From contig NZ_PDWV01000011.1 in the NCBI RefSeq assembly GCF_010093385.1, forward strand, positions 18,778-82,777: DNA of 64,000 nucleotides. Reading direction: 5' to 3'. The notes under the pieces are model-generated. The model was not told the origin of the DNA and ran no database searches. It was given only the letters and a program-made list of their open reading frames with translations. The DNA comes from Pseudoxanthomonas mexicana (GTDB lineage: Bacteria > Pseudomonadota > Gammaproteobacteria > Xanthomonadales > Xanthomonadaceae). Position numbers and translations under genes: made by a program. Positions 26,921-35,197 of the stretch are shown piece by piece; the stretch's first letter is position 1, and every line of letters begins with the position of its first letter.

Positions 26921-27148
26921 ATGAGATTTTCTGTCAGGGCAATCGGCTACTTGGTTTCCGCACTCGGCCTAGGTGTCGTGATCTTTGGTTTATTGGCCCT
27001 TGCTGATCCACAAGGCGTGCAGCTAGCCAATGACTCAGATCCTTTTGGGGCGCCACCTCAGACTGGCCAGCTATTACTTCACGTCGCAGTCGGCGTGGCC
27101 TTTTTGGCCCTCGGCATCTGGCTTGTCGCACGCAAGCCGCGGGTGTAG
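26921..27148 (+). CDS. Small cassette membrane protein, two helices
   Basis: 75 residues with helices at about 8-28 and 50-69 and a short polar loop (NDSDPFGAPPQTG) between them. Unknown function. ATG lies 22 bases into the cassette. Confidence 0.58.
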   Translation: MRFSVRAIGYLVSALGLGVVIFGLLALADPQGVQLANDSDPFGAPPQTGQLLLHVAVGVAFLALGIWLVARKPRV

Positions 27149-27154
27149 CTTGAG

Positions 27155-27214
27155 GCCTAACAATTCATTCAAGCCGAACCCGCTTCGCGGGTCGGCTTAA
27201 TTCAGGCGTTAGGC
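27155..27214 (+). repeat. attC site 11
   Basis: 60 bases, R'' GCCTAAC, R' GTTAGGC. Confidence 0.9.
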
Positions 27215-27218
27215 CCTA

Positions 27219-27515
27219 ATGGCAATCTTCAATGACACTCCGCCACTTCCTTTTCGGGCTGCCCTGAGCAAGTATCGCGTTCGTCTCGCTGCATTATTGC
27301 TCCAGCCAGTTGGGGCTCTAGTTCTGTCGTATCTTGTGCCCGCCTTGGCTTCGCACATTGCACTCGCTTGGCTCGGCGTTGCCGCGTCAGCTAACCTGTG
27401 GGTCGCCGCGGTCAGAGATGCACCTTTCAAGTACTGGGCCGTCGGGTGCGTGGCGTGGTTCGCCACCTCTGTTCTCTGCTTAGCGTTTATCCCAGGCGCC
27501 TCGGTTGGCGCCTAA
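27219..27515 (+). CDS. Small cassette membrane protein, unknown
   Basis: 98 residues, mostly hydrophobic: helices at about 23-43, 45-65 and 70-92. No recognised family. The ATG is 11 bases behind the cassette boundary; no clear ribosome site, as for many cassettes of this array. Confidence 0.58.
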   Translation: MAIFNDTPPLPFRAALSKYRVRLAALLLQPVGALVLSYLVPALASHIALAWLGVAASANLWVAAVRDAPFKYWAVGCVAWFATSVLCLAFIPGASVGA

Positions 27516-27569
27516 CAGTTCATTCAAGCCGAACCCGCTTCGCGGGTCGGCTTAATTCTGGCGTTATGC
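27510..27569 (+). repeat. attC site 12
   Basis: 60 bases, R'' GCCTAAC, R' GTTATGC; precedes the third copy of the triplicated cassette. Confidence 0.9.
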
Positions 27570-27740
27570 GTGGGTAGGTGTGTTGGTGTTGTCGGCTTCG
27601 GTGGTGCTGCGATTCCTGCCGCATCACAGACTTCGGCGTTGATCGGTCGCTGACCTGCCAGGTTCGCTCGCGCCTCCCGGCTTCGCTTCACTCGGCTTCG
27701 GACGCATTACGTTCGCGCCGCTCGGCACAAGGATGGCTTC

Positions 27741-27923
27741 ATGGCTTACGGATTGGCGGCGCTGTTGGCTTCGGCCCTTGCTGGCCTCGACCTGCTCCGT
27801 GCCTTCGGATGCTTTGTCCGTGCTCCCCACTCTGCCCACCCCGTTGCGAGCTGCTGGCTTCGGGTTTACCTTGGCGCGCATAACAGTTCGTCCAAGCCGA
27901 ACCCGCTTCGCGGGTCGGCTTAA
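27741..27923 (+). CDS. Triplicated cassette, copy 3: 60-residue ORF
   Basis: 60 codons behind AAGGA, gap-free with copies 1 and 2; cassette length 368 as in copy 1. The 27-codon frame at 27570-27653 is also kept. A minus-strand frame 27881 to 27624 is open here. Coding status uncertain, as for copy 1; a structured RNA is another possibility given the many CTTCGG motifs. Confidence 0.4.
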   Translation: MAYGLAALLASALAGLDLLRAFGCFVRAPHSAHPVASCWLRVYLGAHNSSSKPNPLRGSA

Positions 27924-27937
27924 CTCAGGTGTTAGGC
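27878..27937 (+). repeat. attC site 13
   Basis: 60 bases, R'' GCATAAC, R' GTTAGGC. Confidence 0.9.
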
Positions 27938-27942
27938 GCCGC

Positions 27943-28248
27943 ATGAAAGTAGATCGCCTCACAAAGGCTCTGATAACTTTACCGACGCTCGCCTTGCTGT
28001 TGTCCTTTGCCGCTGGATTCATCATTGCTTCCCAGTCAACCCCCCGACATGCAGCTGTGCCGATCTTCTGGGCTGGCTTGCTGTACACGGGCATTGGCCT
28101 ACCAGCTGCGTTTTCTGCGGCTCGTTTCATAAGTAGAAATCCTGATGCCCGCACGGGCGAGAATCGCTTCTATGTTTTGTTTGGACTATCACCGCCTGTG
28201 GGCTTCGCTATCGTGTTTATATGGACGGCGCTGCGGAACGGCGCCTAA
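27943..28248 (+). CDS. Small cassette membrane protein, unknown
   Basis: 101 residues with three hydrophobic helices (about 9-30, 40-60 and 77-97). Unknown function. ATG 12 bases into the cassette; the stop overlaps R''. Confidence 0.58.
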   Translation: MKVDRLTKALITLPTLALLLSFAAGFIIASQSTPRHAAVPIFWAGLLYTGIGLPAAFSAARFISRNPDARTGENRFYVLFGLSPPVGFAIVFIWTALRNGA

Positions 28249-28302
28249 CAATTCATTCAAGCCGAACCCGCTTCGCGGGTCGGCTTAATTCAGGCGTTAG
28301 GC
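28243..28302 (+). repeat. attC site 14
   Basis: 60 bases, R'' GCCTAAC, R' GTTAGGC. Confidence 0.9.
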
Positions 28303-28317
28303 CGCAGGGAGAGACCG

Positions 28318-28653
28318 GTGCAAGTTGAGATAGTCGAGCTGAACGCCTGGACTGTCGCTGGTCGTTGGCATTTCGATCATTCGCCCCTTCGTGGCGAGAT
28401 GTACGTGACCGCCATTTATTTCCACAGTAAGCACTCGGAGCTTGCCGTGGAGGGATGGCTCCCACTTAGGCCAAATGTCCGCCCCACTACAGTCACTCCA
28501 ACCACAGACGGTTTGCTCGTTAACTGGCCGGACTCCTCACAGGCCCGGATATATTTCAAAAGAGTTGAGGGTGTTTATTGGGATGCTTTATCAGGTGTCG
28601 GACACACCGATGAGCAAATGGCCGCAATCCGGAGCGCGCTCGGTGCGGCCTAA
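28318..28653 (+). CDS. Soluble cassette protein, unknown
   Basis: 111 residues, GTG start with a clear ribosome site (AGGGAGAG, 5 bases before). No signal or membrane helix; beta-strand-rich N-terminal half, C-terminal short helices. One of the few cytoplasmic products of the array. Family not recognised. Confidence 0.58.
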   Translation: MQVEIVELNAWTVAGRWHFDHSPLRGEMYVTAIYFHSKHSELAVEGWLPLRPNVRPTTVTPTTDGLLVNWPDSSQARIYFKRVEGVYWDALSGVGHTDEQMAAIRSALGAA

Positions 28654-28716
28654 CAATTCATTCAAGCCGAACTTGTCCGCTGACGCGGCCAAGTCGGCTT
28701 AATTCCGGTGTTAGGC
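28648..28716 (+). repeat. attC site 15 (variant stem)
   Basis: 69 bases, R'' GCCTAAC, R' GTTAGGC. The outer arms match the array, but the inner stem is different (ACTTGTCCGC...GCGGCCAAGT), so the cassette comes from another source integron. Confidence 0.85.
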
Positions 28717-28720
28717 GGCA

Positions 28721-29056
28721 ATGAACCTTCCCCATATCCTACGGAAGCTCTTCTCATCGCCGATCTTATTCGTTGCTCTTGGCTATTTAGCAGCGATTGC
28801 CTCGCTGCTGGCGCAAGACGCGGTGCTTCGAGGTGACCTGATTCCCGGCAGCACATCCAGTGACCTATTGGCAGTCACTATTGTGCCCCTCACCTTCTTT
28901 GGGCCCGCGATCGGAGCTGGTCTTGGAGTTCGCAACGTCTTAATTCGCCGGAGACTTGGGGAGAGCGCTCTTGGGCTGCTGGCATCATCGCCCCTTCTAC
29001 TCCTGTGGGCTCTAGCACTTGTTCGGTCGATTCGCTATGGCATGCTTGCCGCCTAA
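28721..29056 (+). CDS. Small cassette membrane protein, unknown
   Basis: 111 residues; helices at about 14-32, 49-68 and 84-102, basic loop RRRLGES between the last two. Unknown function. This cassette carries a normal attC, although the preceding one is a variant. Confidence 0.58.
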   Translation: MNLPHILRKLFSSPILFVALGYLAAIASLLAQDAVLRGDLIPGSTSSDLLAVTIVPLTFFGPAIGAGLGVRNVLIRRRLGESALGLLASSPLLLLWALALVRSIRYGMLAA

Positions 29057-29110
29057 CAATTCATTCAAGCCGAACCCGCTTCGCGGGTCGGCTTAATTCT
29101 GGTGTTAGGC
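29051..29110 (+). repeat. attC site 16
   Basis: 60 bases, R'' GCCTAAC, R' GTTAGGC. Confidence 0.9.
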
Positions 29111-29113
29111 CGC

Positions 29114-29662
29114 ATGAATCCATTGACCCCCGTAATCATTGCGTTGTATTGGGAGCAGCGTGCCGCATCTGTTGAAGAGGCCGCACAACAACTACTAGTA
29201 GCATTTCACGCTTTAGAGGATGCTGGCCTAGAGCGATGGTTCCAAAAAGCGCGCGCTCGTAGAGATGCAGAATCAACGGCTTTCACTCCTTCAGCTGACA
29301 CAATTCTTGCACTGCTCAGAAATGGAGTGAATCGCAGAGACATTGATCGCAGCATCATTGCAGAGCTTGGATTCTCAATGAGCCTATGGTCAGGCGGCCA
29401 AGATGAAGCTGCCTACAGTCTTTCCACTCATATTGGGTGCGTATTGCCGCATGTAGGCAACAACTTTATTGTGCAGCTTCCAGCAACAGGACCATTCGCG
29501 CTACAGACAGATCTAGAGAAGACGAACTTACTATTTCATAGGCTCATTCAAGCACTTCGCCCAAAGCAAGGCATCGTTTGTGCTGCGGAAGAAATTGAAT
29601 GGCATGACAATCTTCTGTCGCCAGACATCAGGTCGCTCGCTCGGTATACGCATGCGGCCTAA
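29114..29662 (+). CDS. Imm52-like immunity protein (orphan)
   Basis: 182 residues, soluble. The start (LYWEQRAASVEEAAQQLL), a Trp-containing second helix region (LERWFQKARARRD), the block IIAELGFSMSLW and GNNFIVQLP follow the pattern I know for Imm52 family immunity proteins, which protect against polymorphic toxins. No toxin gene lies nearby. The family call rests on pattern memory only. Confidence 0.5.
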   Translation: MNPLTPVIIALYWEQRAASVEEAAQQLLVAFHALEDAGLERWFQKARARRDAESTAFTPSADTILALLRNGVNRRDIDRSIIAELGFSMSLWSGGQDEAAYSLSTHIGCVLPHVGNNFIVQLPATGPFALQTDLEKTNLLFHRLIQALRPKQGIVCAAEEIEWHDNLLSPDIRSLARYTHAA

Positions 29663-29716
29663 CAATTCATTCAAGCCGAACCCGCTTCGCGGGTCGGCTT
29701 AATTCTGGTGTTAGGC
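29657..29716 (+). repeat. attC site 17
   Basis: 60 bases, R'' GCCTAAC, R' GTTAGGC. Confidence 0.9.
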
Positions 29717-29720
29717 CCCA

Positions 29721-30071
29721 ATGGATGCTTCCAAGCTAGTCGCAGAGGAACTCGCCAAAGATCTACTTGGCTCCCATCTGGATAGATATAGAAAGATTCT
29801 TTCTAAGTACGACCCGGACAAAGCCGCGCCGGTCTTTGGGGCAGCTATTCGCGCTTTTCAGCACCTCGCACCCCAAGACCAAGCCGCAATAGCTGCATTT
29901 CTCGGAGTTGTCATCACTGACACAGCCTCCATAATCTTGGGGGTGATCGATGGATCGACTGGGGTGGACAACCTGGCTGGCGAGTTTCAGCTTTCCTATG
30001 AAGGCTCCTTGGTTTCCGGCAGCCTGCAAGATCATTTTTTAGCGGCCTCAGAGACTCGCTTTGGGGCCTAA
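29721..30071 (+). CDS. Soluble cassette protein, unknown
   Basis: 116 residues. Helical, charged N-terminal half (ELAKDLLGSHLDRYRKIL), a hydrophobic stretch around ITDTASIILGVIDG, and an acidic C-terminal part (AGEFQLSYEGSLVSGSLQDH). No signal peptide. The family was not recognised; small acidic cassette proteins of this type are sometimes immunity proteins, but nothing specific supports that. Confidence 0.55.
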   Translation: MDASKLVAEELAKDLLGSHLDRYRKILSKYDPDKAAPVFGAAIRAFQHLAPQDQAAIAAFLGVVITDTASIILGVIDGSTGVDNLAGEFQLSYEGSLVSGSLQDHFLAASETRFGA

Positions 30072-30125
30072 CAATTCATTCAAGCCGAACCCGCTTCGCG
30101 GGTCGGCTTAATTCTGGTGTTAGGC
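30066..30125 (+). repeat. attC site 18
   Basis: 60 bases, R'' GCCTAAC, R' GTTAGGC. Confidence 0.9.
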
Positions 30126-30128
30126 CCC

Positions 30129-30445
30129 ATGACAAAGCTCAGCCACGAGATTGAAAAGATCGCACCGTATCGGGTTCCGAGTTCATCGGAGTGGACTTTG
30201 CTCCTGACGACCCAGCGCGGCCATTCTGGGTGTGGTCCGGTGTTGGTTACCACACGCACGCTGCGCGCATCTCTGCTGGTGAGCTTCTAGGCGATTGGCC
30301 CGAGCACTATGGCTTGGTTAAGACATGGCTTGGGCCAGTTCTCAGCCGCTTGGCTAGCGGTGCCCCGCTCGATCCCGCAGACGTACTATTGGCATACTCT
30401 GCTTATCACGGTAAAGAGGCTCCGGTTGCTAGTACTGGGGCCTAA
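30129..30445 (+). pseudogene. Frameshifted cassette gene
   Basis: The ATG at 30129 opens a frame (TKLSHEIEKIAPYRVPSS) that ends early at about 30290. From about 30176 another frame continues as EFIGVDFAPDDPARPFWVWSG and runs to the stop in front of attC. Joining the two by one base near 30175-30185 gives one protein of about 105 residues. So there is either a true frameshift or a sequencing error. The family is not recognised. A short form starting at GTG 30191 is possible. Confidence 0.5.
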
Positions 30446-30499
30446 CAATTCATTCAAGCCGAACCCGCTTCGCGGGTCGGCTTAACTCAGGTGTTAGGC
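30440..30499 (+). repeat. attC site 19
   Basis: 60 bases, R'' GCCTAAC, R' GTTAGGC. Confidence 0.9.
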
Positions 30500-30503
30500 G
30501 GCT

Positions 30504-30782
30504 ATGGAGAGTAGCGACGAGGCTAGTCTGAGAGACATTGCTGATAGGCTCTTGGCAAACGACTTCCATGCCTATATCAGACATGATGGCGCCACCCCTT
30601 TGCTCTTTGCGCTCGGTACCAAGAAGTCCCATTCCGTTGACTTCCGACGCATAGACAAGGCTTTAGTAATTGAGTACTGGTATGGACACCCGGACGATGA
30701 TTTCATCTCAGAGCAGGTGGTACCCACATTTGAGGCGGCCTTTGGTCCCATCAGCGCATGGCTTGCCCGGGACGCCGCCTAA
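30504..30782 (+). CDS. Soluble cassette protein, unknown
   Basis: 92 residues, acidic, no membrane helix. Predicted mix of helix (SLRDIADRLLANDF) and strands (LVIEYWYGH). Not recognised. ATG 11 bases into the cassette; stop overlaps R''. Confidence 0.55.
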   Translation: MESSDEASLRDIADRLLANDFHAYIRHDGATPLLFALGTKKSHSVDFRRIDKALVIEYWYGHPDDDFISEQVVPTFEAAFGPISAWLARDAA

Positions 30783-30836
30783 CAAATCATTCAAGCCGAA
30801 CCCGCTTCGCGGGTCGGCTTAATTCAGGTGTCAGGC
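30777..30836 (+). repeat. attC site 20 (GTCAGGC core)
   Basis: 60 bases, R'' GCCTAAC, but R' is GTCAGGC instead of GTTAGGC: the second T of the core is changed, which should lower recombination at this site. Confidence 0.85.
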
Positions 30837-30839
30837 GAA

Positions 30840-31244
30840 ATGTCAAAGATAATCGCAGTAGTAGCGATGCTCCTTGCGTTCCTCACTGGCTGCGCCACAG
30901 ATGCAACCGTGCGCACGCATGACAGTGAATTGGCCGGCACCTACTACAGCGGTGACGGCCTTGGCCGCTTGGTATACATCACCCTTCGCCCCGATGGGAC
31001 CTTTGCTAGCGACTGGCAGGGTTGCTTGGGTGTCTACGGAGAGGCGACAGGCTCTTGGCAACTGCAGGGCGATCAGATCATCTTCAGCCCTGCTGCCGAG
31101 CGTGACGCTCTCGCAGGCTACTTGCGTCGGGCTACAACCATTCGGCATGACGGGCGAATTGGCTTTGCCCGTACTCAGGACGTGGCGCACGACAAGATTC
31201 GCCAGGACCTGGTCTTCTTTAAACAGGACGGCGGCGCTTACTAA
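30840..31244 (+). CDS. Cassette lipoprotein, unknown
   Basis: 134 residues. Lipobox AFLTGC at residues about 13-18. The mature part (SELAGTYYSGDGLGRLVYITLRP, in part) looks beta-rich, like small META/lipocalin-type lipoproteins, but is not assigned. Last cassette of the array; the attC behind it is decayed. Confidence 0.6.
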   Translation: MSKIIAVVAMLLAFLTGCATDATVRTHDSELAGTYYSGDGLGRLVYITLRPDGTFASDWQGCLGVYGEATGSWQLQGDQIIFSPAAERDALAGYLRRATTIRHDGRIGFARTQDVAHDKIRQDLVFFKQDGGAY

Positions 31245-31248
31245 TGCC

Positions 31249-31304
31249 GCCTAGCACTTCTTTCAAGCCGAATCCGCTTCCCGGGCCGCTTAGCTCCGTT
31301 CGCG
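31249..31304 (+). repeat. Decayed terminal attC
   Basis: GCCTAGC, then a left arm CTTTCAAGCCGAATCCGCTT and CCGGGCCGCTTAGCTCCGTTCGC: recognisable but with many changes, including the R' core, so it is probably no longer recombined. It marks the array end 55 bases before lolD. Confidence 0.65.
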
Positions 31305-31358
31305 CCGGGGTGAGTGCGGACGACTGACGCATCGGACGGCTGACCAGCCTGCGTCCGC

Positions 31359-32066
31359 TCACACTGCGTCGGGCGCCAGCTCGCGCAACTTGCCCTCGTG
31401 CAGTTCGAGCACTCGGTCCAGCCGGCGTGCCAGGCGCCGGTCGTGGGTGACCAGCACCAGGCTGGTCTTCTGGGCGCGATTGAGCTCCAGCATCAGGTCG
31501 AACACCGTCGCCGCCGTCTTCTCGTCCAGGTTGCCGGTCGGTTCGTCGCCGAGCACGCAGGCAGGCTGGTTGACCAGGGCACGAGCGACCGCGGCGCGCT
31601 GCCTTTCACCGCCGGACAGCTCGCCGGGCTTGTGCTCGAGGCGGTGCCCCAGGCCCACGGATTCCAGCAATGCCTTCGCGCGTGCGGCGGCGTCGGCCGC
31701 ACCGGTGCCGCCCAGCATCACCGGCATCATCACGTTCTCCAGCGCGGTGAACTCGGGCAGCAGGTGATGGAACTGGTAGACGAAGCCGAGCGACGTATTG
31801 CGAAGCTGCCCGCGCGCGGCGTCCGACAGCGACGACATCTTCTTGCCGGCCACGTAGACCTCGCCGGACGTGGGCGTGTCTAGGCCACCCAGCAGATGCA
31901 GCAGCGTGCTCTTGCCGGCACCCGAGGCACCGACGATGGCCACGGTCTCGCCGGGCTGCACGTTCAGTTCGAGGCCGTCGAACACGGGGGTGCGCAGCTT
32001 GCCTTCGGCGTAGGTCTTGCCCAGTGCTTCGGCGTGGATGACCGCGGAACGGATGGACTCATTCAT
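31359..32066 (-). CDS. lolD: Lipoprotein-releasing ABC transporter ATPase
   Basis: 235 residues with Walker [10 protein letters not shown], signature LSGGERQR and the expected D-loop region ([13 protein letters not shown]). With the LolC/E permease it extracts outer-membrane lipoproteins from the inner membrane and hands them to LolA. The start overlaps the permease end by 8 bases. A possible hairpin (31311-31322 with 31351-31362) lies over its stop. Confidence 0.95.
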   Translation of the reverse strand: MNESIRSAVIHAEALGKTYAEGKLRTPVFDGLELNVQPGETVAIVGASGAGKSTLLHLLGGLDTPTSGEVYVAGKKMSSLSDAARGQLRNTSLGFVYQFHHLLPEFTALENVMMPVMLGGTGAADAAARAKALLESVGLGHRLEHKPGELSGGERQRAAVARALVNQPACVLGDEPTGNLDEKTAATVFDLMLELNRAQKTSLVLVTHDRRLARRLDRVLELHEGKLRELAPDAV

Positions 32067-33306
32067 AGCGCAGCGCCTCCGCGGGCTGTGTGCGGGCGGC
32101 GCGCCACGCGGGATACAACGTAGCCAGGAAGCTCATGGTCAGCGCGACCGTTGCGATCAGCACCACCTCGCCCGCATCCAGTTCGTAGGGCAGGCCCGTG
32201 ATGTAGTAGACATCCGACGGCAGCAGGGTGACGTTGAACACCGCTTCGATGGCCGCGAGGATGTGCTCCAGATTGATCGTCAGCAGGATGCCACCGATCA
32301 CGCCCAGTACGGTGCCCATCACGCCGATCAGCACGCCCTGCACCATGAAGACCTGCATCACGCCGCGCGGCGTCAGGCCCAGCGTGCGCAGGATGGCGAT
32401 GTCGGCCTGCTTGTCGGTGACCAGCATGACCTGCGAGTTCACCAGCGAAAAGGCGCCCATCAGGATGATGAAGGACAGCAGGATGCCCATCACCGTCTTC
32501 TCCATTTTCAGCGAGTGGTAGAGGTTGGCGTTCTCGCTGGTCCAGTCGCTGATGCGGTACGGCCCCTGCAGCCGCAGCGCGAGATCCCGCGCCACGTCCC
32601 AGGACTGGTACATGTCGTGCAGCTTCAGGCGCACGCCGGTCACGCCCTCGCCCATCCGCAGCACGCGCTGCAGGTCGCCCATGTGCACGAGCGCCAGGTT
32701 GCGGTCCACATCGTTGTGACCGACCGCGAAGATGCCGGTGACGGTGAAGCGTTTGATCCTTGGAGACACGGTGAATGCAGTGCTCTGCAATTCGCTCGTC
32801 GTCACCATAACGCTGTCGCCCACACCGACCCGCAGCCAGGCCGCCAGTTCCTGTCCCAGCAGGATGTGGAACTCGCCCGGCTTCAGCGAATCCAGCGTGC
32901 CCGCCTTCATCTTGTCGCCGATGACGGAGACCTTGGGCTCCTCGCCCGGCAGGATGCCGGTGACCAGCGCGCCCTGCGGGTCGGCGTTGCCGGTCAGCAT
33001 GGCCTGCACGTGGATGAAGGGGGCGGCCCCGGACACGCGGGGATCATCCATCGCGATCTTGGTGGCATGCGGCCAGTCCTGCATGGCCTCGCCCGCCCCC
33101 ATCACGGTGGCGTGCGCGGTGGCCTGCAACAGGCGGTCGCGGATCTCGCGCTGGAAGCCGCTCATCACCGACAACGTGGTGATCAGGATCATCACGCCCA
33201 GCGCGATGCCGACGACCGAGGCCAGCGAGATGAAGGAGATGAAACCGTTGCGGCGCTTGGCGCGGAGATAGCGCAGGCCGATGGCGACGGGGATGGGCTT
33301 GAACAT
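32059..33306 (-). CDS. lolC: LolC/E-type lipoprotein-releasing permease
   Basis: 415 residues, four transmembrane helices with a large periplasmic domain between the first and second; the FtsX/MacB-type C-terminal helices end in [18 protein letters not shown]. Only one permease gene is present, as in bacteria with a single LolF-like or LolC/E protein; a second copy outside the window is not excluded. ATG at 33306. Confidence 0.9.
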   Translation of the reverse strand: MFKPIPVAIGLRYLRAKRRNGFISFISLASVVGIALGVMILITTLSVMSGFQREIRDRLLQATAHATVMGAGEAMQDWPHATKIAMDDPRVSGAAPFIHVQAMLTGNADPQGALVTGILPGEEPKVSVIGDKMKAGTLDSLKPGEFHILLGQELAAWLRVGVGDSVMVTTSELQSTAFTVSPRIKRFTVTGIFAVGHNDVDRNLALVHMGDLQRVLRMGEGVTGVRLKLHDMYQSWDVARDLALRLQGPYRISDWTSENANLYHSLKMEKTVMGILLSFIILMGAFSLVNSQVMLVTDKQADIAILRTLGLTPRGVMQVFMVQGVLIGVMGTVLGVIGGILLTINLEHILAAIEAVFNVTLLPSDVYYITGLPYELDAGEVVLIATVALTMSFLATLYPAWRAARTQPAEALRYE

Positions 33307-33310
33307 GCGC

Positions 33311-33766
33311 CTATGGTGCCCGATCCCCCCGGTGCCGCCCAGCGTCCCCGGCGCCCGCAGCAAGCCGGAGTTCACGCCGCTGCTGTGCCGGCAGCGTATC
33401 GGGCCACCACGCGGCATGCTGCCAGCGCCGCCCTGCACCCTCGCGCCACCGCAGGAACGCCAGCGGGCCACGCCAGAGGACGTGCGCGTCCTGCATCGGC
33501 GTACCGTCGACGGTGGGCAGGCGGTCGTTTCCCGGAAACCAGAAGGCGCGCCGAGGCCTCCTCCCCTCGCTGCGTGCCTGCCATCCGCCCCAGGCCAGCG
33601 CCGCGACCGCGACAGGCCAGGCCCATGGACGGGGCATTTCGCTCGCCAGGACGGAGGCCGCACCCAGCGCCCCCAGCAGGATCAGCACCGCCTGCAGCAG
33701 GCGCGAGGGACGCCACTCAAGCCGGCAGTTGACGGATCCTTTCGACCAGCGCGGCGAGTTCCGCAT
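33311..33766 (-). CDS. YgfX-like membrane protein
   Basis: 151 residues in the open frame. Two adjacent transmembrane helices ([19 protein letters not shown] and [15 protein letters not shown]) followed by a basic cytoplasmic part, the layout of YgfX/CptA, which pairs with SdhE in E. coli. The only ATG (33766) lies 50 bases inside sdhE, so the exact start is uncertain. Toxin function was proposed for E. coli YgfX; here it is untested. Confidence 0.65.
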   Translation of the reverse strand: MRNSPRWSKGSVNCRLEWRPSRLLQAVLILLGALGAASVLASEMPRPWAWPVAVAALAWGGWQARSEGRRPRRAFWFPGNDRLPTVDGTPMQDAHVLWRGPLAFLRWREGAGRRWQHAAWWPDTLPAQQRRELRLAAGAGDAGRHRGDRAP

Positions 33767-33965
33767 CGGGACAGTGCTCGTAGCCCATGAACCAGCGCCA
33801 GAGCTTATCGTCCTCGCAATCGAGCAGGCGTAGGAAAACCACCCGTTGCGGTTCGGATTCGGTCGCCCAGCAGCGCGCCAGGTAACGGTCGAACAACTGG
33901 TCCAGTTCGCGCATGCCGCGCCGGCAGCGCCAGCGGATACGCTTGAGTTCGGGATCGTCGCTCAT
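33717..33965 (-). CDS. sdhE: FAD assembly factor SdhE
   Basis: 82 residues with the RGxxE motif ([11 protein letters not shown]) and [10 protein letters not shown] near the C-terminus. It helps attach FAD to SdhA. It overlaps the MAPEG gene by 4 bases and lies in the same operon as sdhCDAB, so enzyme and maturation factor are co-expressed. Confidence 0.93.
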   Translation of the reverse strand: MSDDPELKRIRWRCRRGMRELDQLFDRYLARCWATESEPQRVVFLRLLDCEDDKLWRWFMGYEHCPDAELAALVERIRQLPA

Positions 33966-34393
33966 GCCGCTGCCAGTGCGAAGGCCAGGCGCGCCCAGAA
34001 GGCGATCAGTACCAGTGTCGCCAGCGCATAGGCGACGAAGCGCGTCATGACGTGGTTGAAGGTGCAGTGGACCGCACTGTGCACGGCCCGCAACCCGACG
34101 AAGGCCCACGCGAGGGCAAGCGAGACCATGTCCGACATGCCGATGTGGGCCGCCAGCAGCACACCGGCGTAGAACAGCACCGGCAACTCGAACAGGTTGC
34201 GGAAGTTGTCCGACGCGCGGGTATCGGACAGCAGGCGCACCGAATCGGCCGCACTCGCCAAGGCCTGCGCGTGGATGCGCTTGCGGGCCATCTCACCCAG
34301 GCGCAACTGGTACAGCCTGACCCACACCAGGAAGGTCAGGCCAGCCATCGCCACCGCGGGCCAGAGGATCGCCGTGACAGGTGCGGCACCCAT
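33962..34393 (-). CDS. MAPEG family membrane protein
   Basis: 143 residues with about four hydrophobic helices and the family-type middle segment [14 protein letters not shown] and [14 protein letters not shown]. Eukaryotic MAPEG proteins conjugate glutathione; the role of the bacterial ones is unclear. It sits between sdhB (4-base gap) and sdhE. Confidence 0.8.
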   Translation of the reverse strand: MGAAPVTAILWPAVAMAGLTFLVWVRLYQLRLGEMARKRIHAQALASAADSVRLLSDTRASDNFRNLFELPVLFYAGVLLAAHIGMSDMVSLALAWAFVGLRAVHSAVHCTFNHVMTRFVAYALATLVLIAFWARLAFALAAA

Positions 34394-34397
34394 GCGG

Positions 34398-35180
34398 TCA
34401 GGCGCGACGCGCCATCATCAGCTTCTTGATCTCGGCGATCGCCAGCGCCGGGTTCAGGCCCTTCGGACAGGTGCGGGCGCAGTTCATGATGGTGTGGCAG
34501 CGGTACAGCTTGAACGGATCTTCCAGATCGTCCAGGCGCGCACCCGTGTCCTCATCGCGCGAGTCGATGATCCAACGATAGGCCTGCAGCAGGATCGCCG
34601 GGCCGAGGTAACGCTCGCCGTTCCACCAATAGCTGGGGCAGCTGGTCGAGCAGCAGGCGCACAGGATGCACTCGTACAGGCCGTCCAGCTTCTTGCGGTC
34701 TTCCGGCGACTGCAGGCGCTCGCGGTCCGGCGGTGCCGGGGTCTGCGTGCGGATCCACGGCTTGATCGAGGCGTACTGCGCGTAGAAGTGGGTCAGGTCC
34801 GGAACCAGGTCCTTCACCACGTCCATGTGCGGCAGCGGATAGATCGGCACTTCCGCCTTGGTGCAGTCGCCGATGGCCTTGGTGCAGGCCAGCGTGTTGG
34901 TGCCATCGATGTTCATGGCGCACGAACCGCAGATGCCCTCGCGGCACGAACGGCGGAACGTCAGCGTGGGATCGATCTCGTTCTTGATCTTGATCAGCGC
35001 GTCCAGGACCATCGGGCCGCACTTGTCGAGGTCGATCTCGTAGGTGTCGGTGCGCGGATTGGCGCCGTCGTCCGGGTTCCAGCGGTACACCTTGAAGGTG
35101 CGCACGTTTTTGGCGCCCTTCGCGGGGAAGTGCTTGCCCTGGGTGATGCGCGAGTTCTTCGGGAGGGAAAATTCAGCCAT
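34398..35180 (-). CDS. sdhB: Succinate dehydrogenase iron-sulphur subunit
   Basis: 260 residues. [2Fe-2S] ligands in [15 protein letters not shown], [4Fe-4S] and [3Fe-4S] ligands in [16 protein letters not shown] and [14 protein letters not shown]. It passes electrons from SdhA flavin to the membrane quinone site. 17 bases behind sdhA. Confidence 0.97.
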   Translation of the reverse strand: MAEFSLPKNSRITQGKHFPAKGAKNVRTFKVYRWNPDDGANPRTDTYEIDLDKCGPMVLDALIKIKNEIDPTLTFRRSCREGICGSCAMNIDGTNTLACTKAIGDCTKAEVPIYPLPHMDVVKDLVPDLTHFYAQYASIKPWIRTQTPAPPDRERLQSPEDRKKLDGLYECILCACCSTSCPSYWWNGERYLGPAILLQAYRWIIDSRDEDTGARLDDLEDPFKLYRCHTIMNCARTCPKGLNPALAIAEIKKLMMARRA

Positions 35181-35197
35181 GTGTCGGGTCTCCCGGC

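Larger units (their letters stand above)
21450..31304. mobile_element. Chromosomal integron with about 21 gene cassettes
   Basis: intI on the minus strand, an attI-like core at 22618, then a run of small cassettes reading rightward, each ending in a roughly 60-base attC with inverted arms around AAGCCGAACCCGCTTCGCGG. R'' and R' boxes (GCCTAAC / GTTAGGC types) can be placed for 20 sites; the last is decayed. It sits between comEC and lolD on an otherwise continuous minus-strand envelope operon, and cassette DNA is visibly less GC-rich than the flanks. Confidence 0.95.

Noticed and set aside
23305..30836. Regularly recurring roughly 60-base repeats, CRISPR-like at first sight
   Set aside because: Spacing of 300-600 bases, repeats with paired arms and GTTRRRY ends, and a neighbouring intI show they are attC sites; no cas genes.
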